Source: Allomuricauda sp.
Lineage (GTDB): Bacteria > Bacteroidota > Bacteroidia > Flavobacteriales > Flavobacteriaceae
Assembly: GCF_002699205.1 (NCBI RefSeq)
Contig: NZ_PABT01000032.1
Span: forward strand, 85,970 to 149,969
Length of the DNA stretch: 64,000 nt
Direction of reading: 5' to 3'
The notes under the pieces are model-generated. The model was not told where the DNA came from. It saw nothing but the letters and a program-made list of their open reading frames with translations, and ran no database searches. Position 1 is the stretch's first letter; every line of letters starts with the position of its first letter. The translations under genes were made by a program, and so were the position numbers. Positions 41,238 through 49,965 of this stretch are shown here, in pieces.

Positions 41238-42359
41238 ATGAAAACCATTCTTTACATCATACAAAAGGAGTTCAAGCAAATCTTTAGGAATAAAGGTATG
41301 CTGCCCATTATTTTTATAATGCCCATACTCCAACTGGTTATTTTATCCAATGCCGCCACCTTTGAGGTAAAAAATATCAAATTTGGCTATATTGATAATG
41401 ACCATACATCCACATCCAGGGCATTGGTGGAAAGGTTTGATGCTTCCACGTATTTTAATGTTTTAACGGATTTTCCTTCGGAAGCCTTGGCCAGTGCTGC
41501 AATGCTGAACGGTGAAGTGGACGTGCTTTTACATATTCCGACCCATTTTGAACGTGATCTACAAAAAGAAAAATACAACAATTTAGGTGTTACCATAAAT
41601 GCCATTGACGGGGCAGCTGCCGGTGTTGAAAACGTGTATGTCACACAGATTGTGCAACGTTTCAACCAAAATTTAAAAATTGATCTGTTCCAAATTTCCG
41701 ACCAGCAAATTCAGCCTACAAGCATCCAAACCATCCCTTTGTTTTGGTACAATGAAACTTTAAATTATAAAACATTTATGGTTCCCGGTATATTGGTTTT
41801 GTTGGTCACCATGATCACATTGTTTCTATCCGGGATGAATATTGTCCGTGAAAAGGAAATCGGCACTTTGGAGCAAATAAATGTAACGCCCATTAAAAAA
41901 AGACAATTTATTATAGGAAAACTTTTTCCGTTTTGGGTTATTGGCATGGGATTGCTGACCGTTGGACTGGTACTGGCTAAAGTCGTATTCAATATTCCCA
42001 TGGTCGGTAGTTTACCACTGATGTATTTATATACTTCAATTTATATTTTGGTGGTGTTGGGCATAGGACTGTTTATTTCCAATTTTACGGAAACACAACA
42101 GCAGGCCATGTTTATTTCTTGGTTTTTTACGGTCATCTTTATTTTGATGAGTGGTTTGTTCACACCCATAGAAAGTATGCCAAATTGGGCTCAAATCATC
42201 ACGGAATTTAATCCCATAAGATACTTTGTGGAAGTAATGCGAATGGTAATGCTCAAAGGTTCCGGATTCATGGATATCCTTCCACAGCTGTCCAAAACAT
42301 TGCTTTATGCATTGGTTATGGATGGATTGGCGGTATGGAGCTATAAAAAGACTTCTTGA
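41238..42359 (+). CDS. ABC-2 type permease (YbhR-like)
   Basis: A 373-residue paralogue of the preceding permease, starting MKTILYIIQKEFKQIFRNKG. One N-terminal helix, a large extracytoplasmic loop and five C-terminal helices; NIVREKEIGTLEQINVTPIK near residue 207 is the family's coupling segment. An in-frame ATG at 41196 would add a hydrophobic 14-residue extension inside the repeat and is less likely. Last gene of the TetR-led exporter operon. Confidence 0.9.
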   Translation: MKTILYIIQKEFKQIFRNKGMLPIIFIMPILQLVILSNAATFEVKNIKFGYIDNDHTSTSRALVERFDASTYFNVLTDFPSEALASAAMLNGEVDVLLHIPTHFERDLQKEKYNNLGVTINAIDGAAAGVENVYVTQIVQRFNQNLKIDLFQISDQQIQPTSIQTIPLFWYNETLNYKTFMVPGILVLLVTMITLFLSGMNIVREKEIGTLEQINVTPIKKRQFIIGKLFPFWVIGMGLLTVGLVLAKVVFNIPMVGSLPLMYLYTSIYILVVLGIGLFISNFTETQQQAMFISWFFTVIFILMSGLFTPIESMPNWAQIITEFNPIRYFVEVMRMVMLKGSGFMDILPQLSKTLLYALVMDGLAVWSYKKTS

Positions 42360-42634
42360 CAATCCTGTTCCACCCATTCCTTCCATGCACATTTATTCAT
42401 GGCTGGTGGTTAGATAATAGGGGATTCCAGAAGTTTTGCCCTCACTCCCCTCCTACCAAAATATTGACAAAAAGACTACCCTCACCGCGTCTTGCAGGTT
42501 CAGGAAATTGCTCATATCGGTCATATCCTGTAACAAAGGTTACGTTCCAAAAGAAGATAGGCCCATACCTTTGCGGGCAAATTTGGTGCTTTTCACAAAA
42601 GCACTCTTTTTAAACAACAATAAAAAATCACAAC
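42360..42634. promoter_or_regulatory. Intergenic region with a possible promoter
   Basis: TACCTTTG at 42566-42573 matches the -7 consensus and precedes the DsrE-like gene by 62 bases, but there is no TTG at a proper distance. No terminator is obvious after the permease. The rest shows no feature. Confidence 0.4.
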
Positions 42635-43075
42635 ATGAAAAAGCATTTTTTAATCTTCAGTTTATTCGTCCTAAGCTTAACAACTTCGGTATCAGTCAAT
42701 GCACAAGTGCTAAGTGTGCAACAAATAGAAAATTCAATCAAAAATGATGGTAAATATGCTTTGTTGGTTCAAAACTCAAATCATTTCATGGCATCGGTAA
42801 TGACCGGTGAGGAATATAAAAACAAGAGTAGCGATATTCAATTTGAAATTGTACTGATTGGAAAGGTAGTAAAGGATCTGGCCATAAACAAGGAGTTACA
42901 ACCTTTGGTCGAGAAAGCCCAAAAGCTAGGGATTCGTATTGTAGTCTGTGAATTTGCCATGAACAAATTGGGCGTAAAAAAATCGGACTATCATTCTTAT
43001 GTAGAAACTACCTCCAATGGGTTTACCTATTTTTTCGGTTTGCAGGAAAATGGTTTTAAAACGATAAGCCTATAA
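42635..43075 (+). CDS. Secreted DsrE-family protein
   Basis: A 146-residue exported protein with a clear signal peptide (residues 1-24, ending SVSVNAQ). The mature part is a DsrE/DsrF-like alpha-beta fold: IQFEIVLIGKVVKDLA, then LQPLVEKAQKLGIRIVVCEF AMNKLG, with one Cys near residue 110 in the position of the reactive thiol of sulfur-relay relatives. Periplasmic location suggests thiol or sulfur handling rather than tRNA thiolation. It stands alone and is followed by a bidirectional terminator. Confidence 0.8.
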   Translation: MKKHFLIFSLFVLSLTTSVSVNAQVLSVQQIENSIKNDGKYALLVQNSNHFMASVMTGEEYKNKSSDIQFEIVLIGKVVKDLAINKELQPLVEKAQKLGIRIVVCEFAMNKLGVKKSDYHSYVETTSNGFTYFFGLQENGFKTISL

Positions 43076-43141
43076 AACAATTGCTGGGAAAGTACGTTTT
43101 AAGTCACTTTTTATAGTTTCCAAAATAAACTTAGAACCCCA

Positions 43142-43174
43142 AAAAAAGCATCTCGGACATCGTGATGCTTTTTT
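43142..43174. terminator. Bidirectional terminator between convergent genes
   Basis: AAAAAAGCATC (43142-43152) pairs with GATGCTTTTTT (43164-43174). Poly-A and poly-T arms allow it to work for the DsrE-like gene on the plus strand and the MacB-type permease on the minus strand. Confidence 0.8.
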
Positions 43175-43214
43175 GTTTATAAAGTTTTGGGAAGAATGCT
43201 TTGGTAAAAATAAA

Positions 43215-44432
43215 TCACTCATAGCGCAGTGCATCGATAGGATTTAATCTGGCCGCTTTTCGAGCAGGGAAATAACCAAAAACAACCCCTACCAAAACGG
43301 AGAAACCAAAACCTATCAAAATAGAATTTACTGCTGTGGGGATATAGAAATCGGTTATTTTATAGATAATTTGATTTCCAATAATGCCCAAGGCAATCCC
43401 AATGATCCCTCCTACCAAACTTAAAACAATGGCTTCGATTAGAAACTGGGTCAAGATATCACTTTCCCTGGCTCCGATAGCCAAACGGGTGCCTATTTCA
43501 CGCGTGCGTTCGGTAACGGATACCAGCATTATATTCATAATGCCAATTCCTCCGACTATAAGTGAAATACTGGCAATAGCTCCCAATATAAGGGTCAAAA
43601 TACCTGTAATGTTCCCTGTTATTTCCTGAAGTTCTATTTGGGTGGTGACTTCAAAATCATCCTCTTCCCCATCAATAATTCGATGAGACTCCCTTAAAAG
43701 CTCAGTGATTTCTATTTCAGCATCTTCGATGTGGTCTTCGCTTATGGCACTTGCCATAATCATGTTATACCCTCTTCTTCGCCCGTACAATCTATTTTGT
43801 ATGGTGGTATAGGGAGCAATCAACATGTCGTCCTGATCTTGCCCCATGGTTCCTTTTCCTTCTTCTTTTAAAAGACCAATAATGGTAAAAGGAACTTTAT
43901 CTATACGAATTTGATGTCCTATAGGATCTTCGCCGGCAAACAATTCAGTTTTAATGGTTTCACCGATCACACAGACTTTTCTGGCTGCTTTTACATCTTC
44001 CTCCGAAAAGATGTCTCCTGAAATGATTTCTCTGCTTAGAATATCAAAATAGTCGGATGCGACCCCGTAAATGGTTGTCGATTTGTTGCCCTCTGGCCCA
44101 ATGGCCCTTACCCCATTTGCTATTAAAGGTGATAATTTTGAAATCCATACGGAGTTCTTTTGTAAGATATCAAAGTCTTTTTCATCAATAGGTCTTCCCA
44201 TTCTGACATCTATCCCCCCTCTGTGTTCCGATTTGGTAGCGACCATCAATAAGTTGGTGCCCAATCCGGATATTTGCCCCTGTACTTCCTGGGTTGCTCC
44301 TTCCCCGGCAGAAATGGTCATAATAACAGCGGCCACACCAATAATAATCCCTAACGCTGTAAGCAAACTTCTCGTTTTGTTTTTATAGATAGACTGAAAA
44401 GCGACCTTAAATGTTTTTAACAACTGCTTCAT
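43215..44432 (-). CDS. MacB-like ABC permease (FtsX domain)
   Basis: A 405-residue permease with one N-terminal helix (residues ~22-42, SLLTALGIIIGVAAVIMTIS), a ~220-residue periplasmic MacB core domain and three C-terminal helices of the FtsX type (SISLIVGGIGIMNIMLVSVT then ERTREIGTRLAIGA near 315). The ATPase is encoded separately, unlike E. coli MacB where it is fused. With the adjacent ATPase and adaptor it would form a tripartite MacAB-like mechanotransmission exporter for peptides, lipids or antibiotics. Confidence 0.93.
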   Translation of the reverse strand: MKQLLKTFKVAFQSIYKNKTRSLLTALGIIIGVAAVIMTISAGEGATQEVQGQISGLGTNLLMVATKSEHRGGIDVRMGRPIDEKDFDILQKNSVWISKLSPLIANGVRAIGPEGNKSTTIYGVASDYFDILSREIISGDIFSEEDVKAARKVCVIGETIKTELFAGEDPIGHQIRIDKVPFTIIGLLKEEGKGTMGQDQDDMLIAPYTTIQNRLYGRRRGYNMIMASAISEDHIEDAEIEITELLRESHRIIDGEEDDFEVTTQIELQEITGNITGILTLILGAIASISLIVGGIGIMNIMLVSVTERTREIGTRLAIGARESDILTQFLIEAIVLSLVGGIIGIALGIIGNQIIYKITDFYIPTAVNSILIGFGFSVLVGVVFGYFPARKAARLNPIDALRYE

Positions 44433-44442
44433 GTTCTGGAAT

Positions 44443-45186
44443 TTAAGAGGTTTGCTCCAAATCTTTCAAAGCACTTTCTTTGGTGCTTCTGTTTTTAATA
44501 AGCTCATCGGTCAACACACGACCATCCCTTAAATAGATCATCCGTTTGGCAAACTGGGCTATCTCGGGTTCATGGGTAATCATTAAAATGGTTTTTCCTT
44601 CATTGTTCAAACGCACAAACAAATCTGCGATATCAATACTGGATCTGCTATCTAAATTCCCGGTAGCTTCATCTGATAAAATAAGCGCTGGATTGTTCAC
44701 CAATGCTCTGGCAATAGCCACACGCTGCTGCTGTCCTCCGGAAAGTTCATTGGTTTTATGATAGATTCTGTTTCCCAAACCTACCTGTTCCAATGCTTTT
44801 TTCGCTAGTTCTTTTGAATTGGAAAAACGACCAGACCTGTCATACACCAAGGGTAATTCTACATTTTCAAGCGCTGTGGTACGGGGCAATAGATTATAGC
44901 TTTGAAAAATAAATCCTATTTTTTGATTGCGGATATCCGCCAATTGATTCTTGTTTAAGGAATTTACATGTACACCATCCAGATAATAATCGCCAGAAGT
45001 GGGTTTGTCCAAACAGCCTAAAATATGGAGCAAGGTCGATTTTCCCGAACCCGAAGACCCCATTATGACCACAAACTCACCCTCTTCAATAACGATATCT
45101 ATGTCTGAAAGCGCACGTACTTGTATGTCTCCATTTTTAAAAACCCGACTTATTTTTTTGGTTTCTATGACTTTCTTCTTTGGCAT
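44443..45186 (-). CDS. MacB-type ABC transporter ATPase
   Basis: A 247-residue ATPase of the LolD/MacB group. Walker A is GSSGSGKST near residue 44, the Q-loop is IGFIFQSYNLLPR, the signature LSGGQQQRVAIARAL lies near 146, and Walker B LILSDEATGNLD near 167 (DE in SDEAT). The ATG at 45186 is used because the frame upstream overlaps the adaptor gene. Ten bases separate it from the permease. Confidence 0.93.
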   Translation of the reverse strand: MPKKKVIETKKISRVFKNGDIQVRALSDIDIVIEEGEFVVIMGSSGSGKSTLLHILGCLDKPTSGDYYLDGVHVNSLNKNQLADIRNQKIGFIFQSYNLLPRTTALENVELPLVYDRSGRFSNSKELAKKALEQVGLGNRIYHKTNELSGGQQQRVAIARALVNNPALILSDEATGNLDSRSSIDIADLFVRLNNEGKTILMITHEPEIAQFAKRMIYLRDGRVLTDELIKNRSTKESALKDLEQTS

Positions 45187-45193
45187 ATTCCTA

Positions 45194-46411
45194 TTATTTA
45201 GACTTAATACCATTGATTGCTTTTATCTGCTCATTTGGCTCTGAACCATCCAAAAAGCGTTTGATTTCGGACTGCAAGCCTGTTTTTATGCCAATTTCCA
45301 CAAACTTAAAATCCGTTTTCCCTTGAGCATTTGTATAAAAAAAGCCATCTATAGATGAAGGCAGACTCTTCTTATAATTGGAAGGGGTGTAGGTTTCTGG
45401 GCTGGAAATTGCCTTGATGAATATTGGTTGTATGGAATCTGGAAGTTCTGTTTTAGCTTTCCTTTCCAATACTGGCTTTATGTCCTTTAGCAGTTGCTCG
45501 CTGGGTCTAAAGCGCAAAGCAGAATTATTGATCAACAAGACATCTTTCGCAGATTCCGTAATAAACTCAAGATTGGTCGTCATGCCCGGAAGCAAAAAAC
45601 CTTTTGAATTATCGACATCCACAACCACTTGGTAATTGACAACATTGTTCACTTGAATAGGTTGTAATCTAATTTGACTGACCTTTCCCACAAATACTTT
45701 ATCGGGGTAGGTTTGTACCGTAAAGCGAACACTCATATTATTTTTTATATAGCCAATATCGCTTTCATCCACATCGGCCAATATTTGCATTTTGGACAGA
45801 TCTTCTGCTATAATGAACATTTGGGGCGTGGCAAAAGAGGCTGCAACTGTCTGCCCTTCTTCTACACTCCGTTCTGTAATGGTGCCGCTTATTGGAGAGG
45901 TAATACGTGCATACTGCATATTGACCTGTATGGTTTTTACAGCGGCAGAAGCGGCCTGAACCGCACTTTTAGCTTGTTCGTAGGTATATTTTATATTGGA
46001 AAATTCTTGTTGTGCTATAACCCCTTTTTCAAATAATATTTTATTTCTATCGTATTCCTCTTTGGCCTGATTTAATTGGACTTCGCTTACAGCTAAATTA
46101 GCTTGGGCGTTAAGTAAATTGGTTTCCAGTAGTTTTAAGTCCATTTCTGCCAAAAGCTGCCCAGCTTCGACCTTGTCATTATAATCAACATAGATTTTTT
46201 TTATCGTCCCGGAGATCTGTGTGCCGATCTCAACAGTATTGATAGCCTCTAAAGTTCCCGTGCTCGAAACGATTGATTCAATGTTTCCTTTTTCCAACGA
46301 AGTATATATGAATTCAATATTTCTTGAATCAACCTTGGGTTTGATAACAAAAAAATATACCACGACCCCAATGGCCAAAATCAATGGAATTATCCATTTT
46401 AATCTTTTCAT
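45194..46411 (-). CDS. MacA-like periplasmic adaptor (RND/HlyD type)
   Basis: A 405-residue membrane fusion protein: N-terminal anchor helix (WIIPLILAIGVVVYFFVI), lipoyl half (VEIGTQISGTIKKIYVDYND), a long coiled-coil hairpin (residues ~95-155), second lipoyl half (ARITSPISGTITERSVEEGQ), then a beta-barrel and membrane-proximal part. First gene of a three-gene minus-strand exporter operon with the MacB-type ATPase (7-base gap) and permease. No TolC gene is adjacent, so it must use a channel encoded elsewhere. Confidence 0.93.
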   Translation of the reverse strand: MKRLKWIIPLILAIGVVVYFFVIKPKVDSRNIEFIYTSLEKGNIESIVSSTGTLEAINTVEIGTQISGTIKKIYVDYNDKVEAGQLLAEMDLKLLETNLLNAQANLAVSEVQLNQAKEEYDRNKILFEKGVIAQQEFSNIKYTYEQAKSAVQAASAAVKTIQVNMQYARITSPISGTITERSVEEGQTVAASFATPQMFIIAEDLSKMQILADVDESDIGYIKNNMSVRFTVQTYPDKVFVGKVSQIRLQPIQVNNVVNYQVVVDVDNSKGFLLPGMTTNLEFITESAKDVLLINNSALRFRPSEQLLKDIKPVLERKAKTELPDSIQPIFIKAISSPETYTPSNYKKSLPSSIDGFFYTNAQGKTDFKFVEIGIKTGLQSEIKRFLDGSEPNEQIKAINGIKSK

Positions 46412-46878
46412 GATTCGTTTATTGATTATTTTTTTATACGTGAAAAAGTAGCTCGAATAATTTCAAATCACTATGATATAAGTCAATAACCTAAACTACT
46501 CCGCACATTGCCTTCCCTTCTAGTGTTGGTTGGTCAATTAGTGTGTGTTCACAAGCTCCTCCTTATTGTTTTTTAAGGAGTCCTTGAACCTTTTGAAAAG
46601 AAAGTTTATAGAAAGAAAAAAATCAAAGAAGATGGCAGAAACTTTTTCCGCGCACCAATACGCTCAAAAAAGAAATGTCCTTAATTGGAGTGACCAAAAT
46701 TCAAGTTACATAATGCGGGACATTATAATAGAAATATATTTGTAGCGTACATGTAAATAAGAAAACTCCAGACCATGTCATTTCAAACATTCCTTGTTAT
46801 CAACAAAAAAAAGAGAACCAAATGAATTTGGTCCTCTTCTTTAACATTGTTGCTCCTAACTTTTGTCAGGGACGTATT
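46412..46878. other. Intergenic region upstream of the adaptor gene
   Basis: A 467-base AT-rich gap between the MacA-like start and the FKBP end. A plus-strand TATATTTG box (46735-46742) has no gene after it. A plus-strand frame ending at 46745 contains MAETFSAHQYAQKRNVLNWS from an internal ATG, which may be a small remnant, but evidence is thin. A small dyad CTCCTTA/TAAGGAG lies at 46559-46580. Confidence 0.35.
46804..46838 (-). terminator. Terminator of the FKBP gene
   Basis: AAGAGAACCAAAT and ATTTGGTCCTCTT pair with one mismatch around a two-base loop; on the minus strand a T run (A at 46804-46812) follows. It lies 40 bases downstream of the FKBP stop. Confidence 0.8.
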
Positions 46879-47307
46879 TTAGAGTATTTCGACCACCTCG
46901 AGGTCAAATATCAAATCTTGTCCGGCCAAAGGGTGATTGGCATCTATAATAATGTCCTCCTCCTCTACTTTGGCAATTCTAAATTGTTGTTCCTGTCCGG
47001 CAGCATTGGCTCCTACCAATCCCATTCCAACTTCCGGCTTAAGGTCTTCTGGCAATTGGGACTTGGATATTTTTTGAAAAAGCGCCTCATTGACCTCTCC
47101 GTATGCATCCTTCTTATCAATGGTAATCGTTTTCTTTTCATTAACGGCCATATCAATAAGCCCTTTTTCAAATCCGGGTATAAGCTGACCTTCACCCAAC
47201 TTTATTTCCAAAGGCTCTCTTTGCAACGAGCTGTCAAAAACTTGCCCATCAGTCAGTTTACCCGTGTAATGTACTTTTACAGTATCATTTTCTTTTACTT
47301 TACTCAT
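46879..47307 (-). CDS. FKBP-type peptidyl-prolyl isomerase, SlyD-like
   Basis: A 142-residue cytoplasmic isomerase/chaperone. VKVHYTGKLTDGQVFDSSLQ (residues 10-29) and LIPGFEKGLIDM form the FKBP active site, and the inserted flap NEKKTITIDKKDAYGEVNEA to LVGANAAG is the insert-in-flap chaperone domain of SlyD. The long His-rich metal-binding tail of E. coli SlyD is missing. Upstream lies TTG-N17-TATATTTG on the minus strand (TATATTTG at 47347-47340), a good promoter. That region has been duplicated upstream of the S8 peptidase gene. Confidence 0.93.
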   Translation of the reverse strand: MSKVKENDTVKVHYTGKLTDGQVFDSSLQREPLEIKLGEGQLIPGFEKGLIDMAVNEKKTITIDKKDAYGEVNEALFQKISKSQLPEDLKPEVGMGLVGANAAGQEQQFRIAKVEEEDIIIDANHPLAGQDLIFDLEVVEIL

Positions 47308-47430
47308 AAATTTAGTTTACAGTTTTAAAATCAAAACGTTGCAAATATATGAGGTATAAAATGGTTCAACGAAAAAGTTGGTCATTGGTTTTCTTTTGAC
47401 CCCAATTTTATATTGCCGTTAACATTTCGA
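47283..47430 (-). repeat. Duplicated FKBP promoter/5' segment, source copy
   Basis: The first eight codons and the upstream ~120 bases of the FKBP gene recur at 49113-49262. Shared blocks include AAAGTAAAAGAAAATGATAC, CAAATATAT.AGGTATA and CATTGGTTTTC.TTTGA (plus-strand order). Overall identity by eye is about three quarters, highest in the codons. Confidence 0.7.
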
Positions 47431-47585
47431 AAATCAATAAATTCAAATCAAAGGAGAACTCAACAACATTGATATGTGATATGGTTCATTCAAAAGCCAA
47501 TACCCCTTGCCTCAATTAACCGACACAGAGAAACTGGGCCTGGTTGAAATTTGAATACTCTTATCGACGATGAGTCCTTCGGGGA

Positions 47586-49121
47586 TCATGGGTTCAATAC
47601 GGCATTCACCGCATCGTATGCATTTATAAATCCGTGACCACTTTGATAATCAAATCCCGGTGACCCAATATCTTCGGCAATGCCCAACAAAATGTCTTTG
47701 ATTTCCCAAGGGAGCAAATCTGGGTTTGCGGATAACATTAAGGATACAATCCCAGCAGTATGTGGGCCTGCCAAAGAATTTCCACTGGCCATATTCAACA
47801 ATCTGCCCTCAGGGTCAACACAGGGCACCTTGTAGTTTATGGTGGCGAAATCCGGTTTGTTTACTCTCCCTTCCTTGTAATAGGCCGTGTTCCATTCCAC
47901 CGGACCCTGACTGCTGAACGGGGGCCTTTTGCCATCCTCACCAACTCCTGCCACCCCTAAAACGGCATTGGGAATGTCTTCAGGGTTTCGCATTTGAACC
48001 GGAATCGGTGCGTAATTGTCTCCTGATGCAAAATTTCCAGCTCCGGAAATAAATACCACACCACAGAGCGTACCTTGTTCCAATATTTTTCTCCAATGCG
48101 TCCTATACTCGCCCAAATTGGGATGTGAAAAACTCATGCTGTAAATGTCGGCCCCTTGTTCAATGGCCCATTCTATCGCATCCTCAATATGGTTCACCCC
48201 AATTAGTGGAGCCCATTTGGCTCCGGGTGCCACGCCTATGGCCTTTTTTGTTCCGGTTGCATAGGTTCCTACAATCATGGCGGCACATAAATTCCCATGT
48301 ATATTGGTAGCCCTGCGAATGGTTGGCTCATTTAGATTGGCCCTCCCCTGATCAAAATGAAAGCCATGGTAATCATCAATATACCCATTGCCATCGTCAT
48401 CAAGTCCATTTCCAGGAATTTCATTCTTGTTGGTATATATATTTGAGGCCAATGGGGGAATATCCAATTTAAAACCTGAATCATGAACCACATTCAATAC
48501 CCCCTCTCCTGTAATTCCAAATTCTTCCCAAACCTCTGGAGCCCTTATTTTTTCAATGTTCCAAGGATAGGATTCCACTTTTTTGGGGTCAAAATTGGAT
48601 TTTGGGATACTTTCCAAATATTCAGGACCCATATTTTTTCCATTAGGTACTATAGAAGGTTGTTTCTTAAAAATAAATGCTACATCCTCCAGTTTTTTAA
48701 TCGCTTCCATGCCTTCTGGAGTAACATCACAACTAAAGCCACTGATTATCCAATGTTGATTGATATGGGCCAACAATCCTGATTTTTCCAGGTCATTAAG
48801 CTCTGGTTTAACTTTGCTGAAAGCTGTATTGCTAATTTCCTTTAAAGCCGCTGTGACCTCAGAACGTAGTTCCAATCTTTTCCGCCCCTTAAATTCCTTG
48901 GTTTTTTTCACGAATGAATCTGCTTTTTCCAAGTATTGATCCCGAAACCATACCACTACGGATTGTACTCCATCGTTAGGATCATAAGCAGGATCTACCC
49001 AAACATCTTTTTCTGTTCCAGTTGGTGCTTTTTCAGCCAATGGAGATTGTTGGGAAAAGACTGTGAACGAGCTAAATAATAAAATGCCCCCTAAAATCCC
49101 ACCAAATTTTGATTGTATCAT
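47586..49121 (-). CDS. Secreted S8 (subtilisin-like) peptidase
   Basis: A 511-residue exported protease. Signal peptide residues 1-23 end at FSQQ. An inhibitor-like propeptide region covers ~40-150. The catalytic triad is in atypical contexts: Asp in NVVHDSGF near 211, His in NIHGNLCAA near 276 (HGN for the usual HGT), and Ser in GNSLAGPHTAG near 446 (for GTSMAAPHVAG); the oxyanion Asn is in ISGAGNFASG near 348. All three residues remain, so it is probably active. No C-terminal secretion domain (T9SS) is evident. Its ATG sits inside a duplicated piece of the FKBP gene start. Confidence 0.88.
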   Translation of the reverse strand: MIQSKFGGILGGILLFSSFTVFSQQSPLAEKAPTGTEKDVWVDPAYDPNDGVQSVVVWFRDQYLEKADSFVKKTKEFKGRKRLELRSEVTAALKEISNTAFSKVKPELNDLEKSGLLAHINQHWIISGFSCDVTPEGMEAIKKLEDVAFIFKKQPSIVPNGKNMGPEYLESIPKSNFDPKKVESYPWNIEKIRAPEVWEEFGITGEGVLNVVHDSGFKLDIPPLASNIYTNKNEIPGNGLDDDGNGYIDDYHGFHFDQGRANLNEPTIRRATNIHGNLCAAMIVGTYATGTKKAIGVAPGAKWAPLIGVNHIEDAIEWAIEQGADIYSMSFSHPNLGEYRTHWRKILEQGTLCGVVFISGAGNFASGDNYAPIPVQMRNPEDIPNAVLGVAGVGEDGKRPPFSSQGPVEWNTAYYKEGRVNKPDFATINYKVPCVDPEGRLLNMASGNSLAGPHTAGIVSLMLSANPDLLPWEIKDILLGIAEDIGSPGFDYQSGHGFINAYDAVNAVLNP

Positions 49122-49262
49122 TTTCTTTTACTTTACGCATAATTTGTGTTGAAAATAAATCCAAACATTACAAATATATAAGGTATAGCGTGGTTCTGTG
49201 AAAGAAGTTGTCCATTGGTTTTCCTTTGATATCAACTTTATGTCCCCATTAACATTCAAAAA
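49113..49262 (-). repeat. Duplicated FKBP promoter/5' segment, captured by the S8 gene
   Basis: On the minus strand ATG CGT AAA GTA AAA GAA AAT GAT AC (from 49140) repeats the FKBP start almost exactly. It keeps a TATATTTG box upstream. The peptidase ATG (49121-49119) lies out of frame inside it (GAA-A|ATG-ATA), so the FKBP-like codons form a 22-codon upstream reading frame that overlaps the peptidase start. Confidence 0.7.
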
Positions 49263-49389
49263 CGGAGAAAACACACCGATGGTTCGTACCTTTATATCCC
49301 ATGCTTCCTTGTAACAAAGCAAGCCATGATTTGAAACGATATTATAAATGGGACACTTTTGATTTTCCCATTAAACTTTGTTTTTTCCA

Positions 49390-49932
49390 ATGAAGAAATT
49401 TACGAGTATAATCTTTATCCTTTTTTATGTGTTTTTGGTACAGGCCCAAAATAGTGAGGCCACAAAAATAGAATCCCAACATTTCAAACGGCTTTATAAG
49501 GTATCGGACGGAATTTATAGATCTGAACAACCGAGCAAAAAAGGATTTTATGAAATAGATTCGATAGGCATAAAATCCGTGCTAAACTTGCGCCGTTCAA
49601 AAAACAATACCAAAAAGGCGAAAGGTTTGGATCTGGATTTAAAACAACTCAAGTTAAAGGCAAAAGAAATGAACAAGGGCGACCTGACCAAGGCACTCAA
49701 CATGATCAATACTAGCGAAAAACCGGTTCTTGTACATTGTTGGCATGGTTCGGACCGCACTGGTGCCGTGGTGGCTGCATACAGAATAGTTTTTGAAGAT
49801 TGGTCCAAGGAAGATGCCATTGCAGAATTGAGGCAACCAGAATTCGGATATCACGAAAATTGGTACGGGAATTTGGTTGAGTTGTTGAATAATCTGAACG
49901 TAGAGGATATGAGGTCAGAATTGGGACTATAG
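49390..49932 (+). CDS. Secreted dual-specificity/tyrosine phosphatase-like protein
   Basis: A 180-residue exported protein with a signal peptide of ~20 residues (MKKFTSIIFILFYVFLVQAQ). The phosphatase signature HCWHGSDRTG (HCx5R) begins near residue 117, with the substrate-binding general-acid side around KKAKGLD. VSDGIYRSEQPSKKGFYEID is the typical start of the bacterial DSP/Cys-phosphatase group. Periplasmic location and family suggest action on phosphorylated small molecules or inositol phosphates rather than on cytoplasmic proteins. An ATG four codons earlier is possible. Confidence 0.85.
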   Translation: MKKFTSIIFILFYVFLVQAQNSEATKIESQHFKRLYKVSDGIYRSEQPSKKGFYEIDSIGIKSVLNLRRSKNNTKKAKGLDLDLKQLKLKAKEMNKGDLTKALNMINTSEKPVLVHCWHGSDRTGAVVAAYRIVFEDWSKEDAIAELRQPEFGYHENWYGNLVELLNNLNVEDMRSELGL

Positions 49933-49965
49933 CTTTTAGTTCAATTGCCCAACGCACTACCCTTA

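Noticed and set aside
46545..46745. 66-residue ORF between adaptor and FKBP genes
   Set aside because: No start context, no family resemblance, and AT-rich coding character; mentioned only as a possible scrap.
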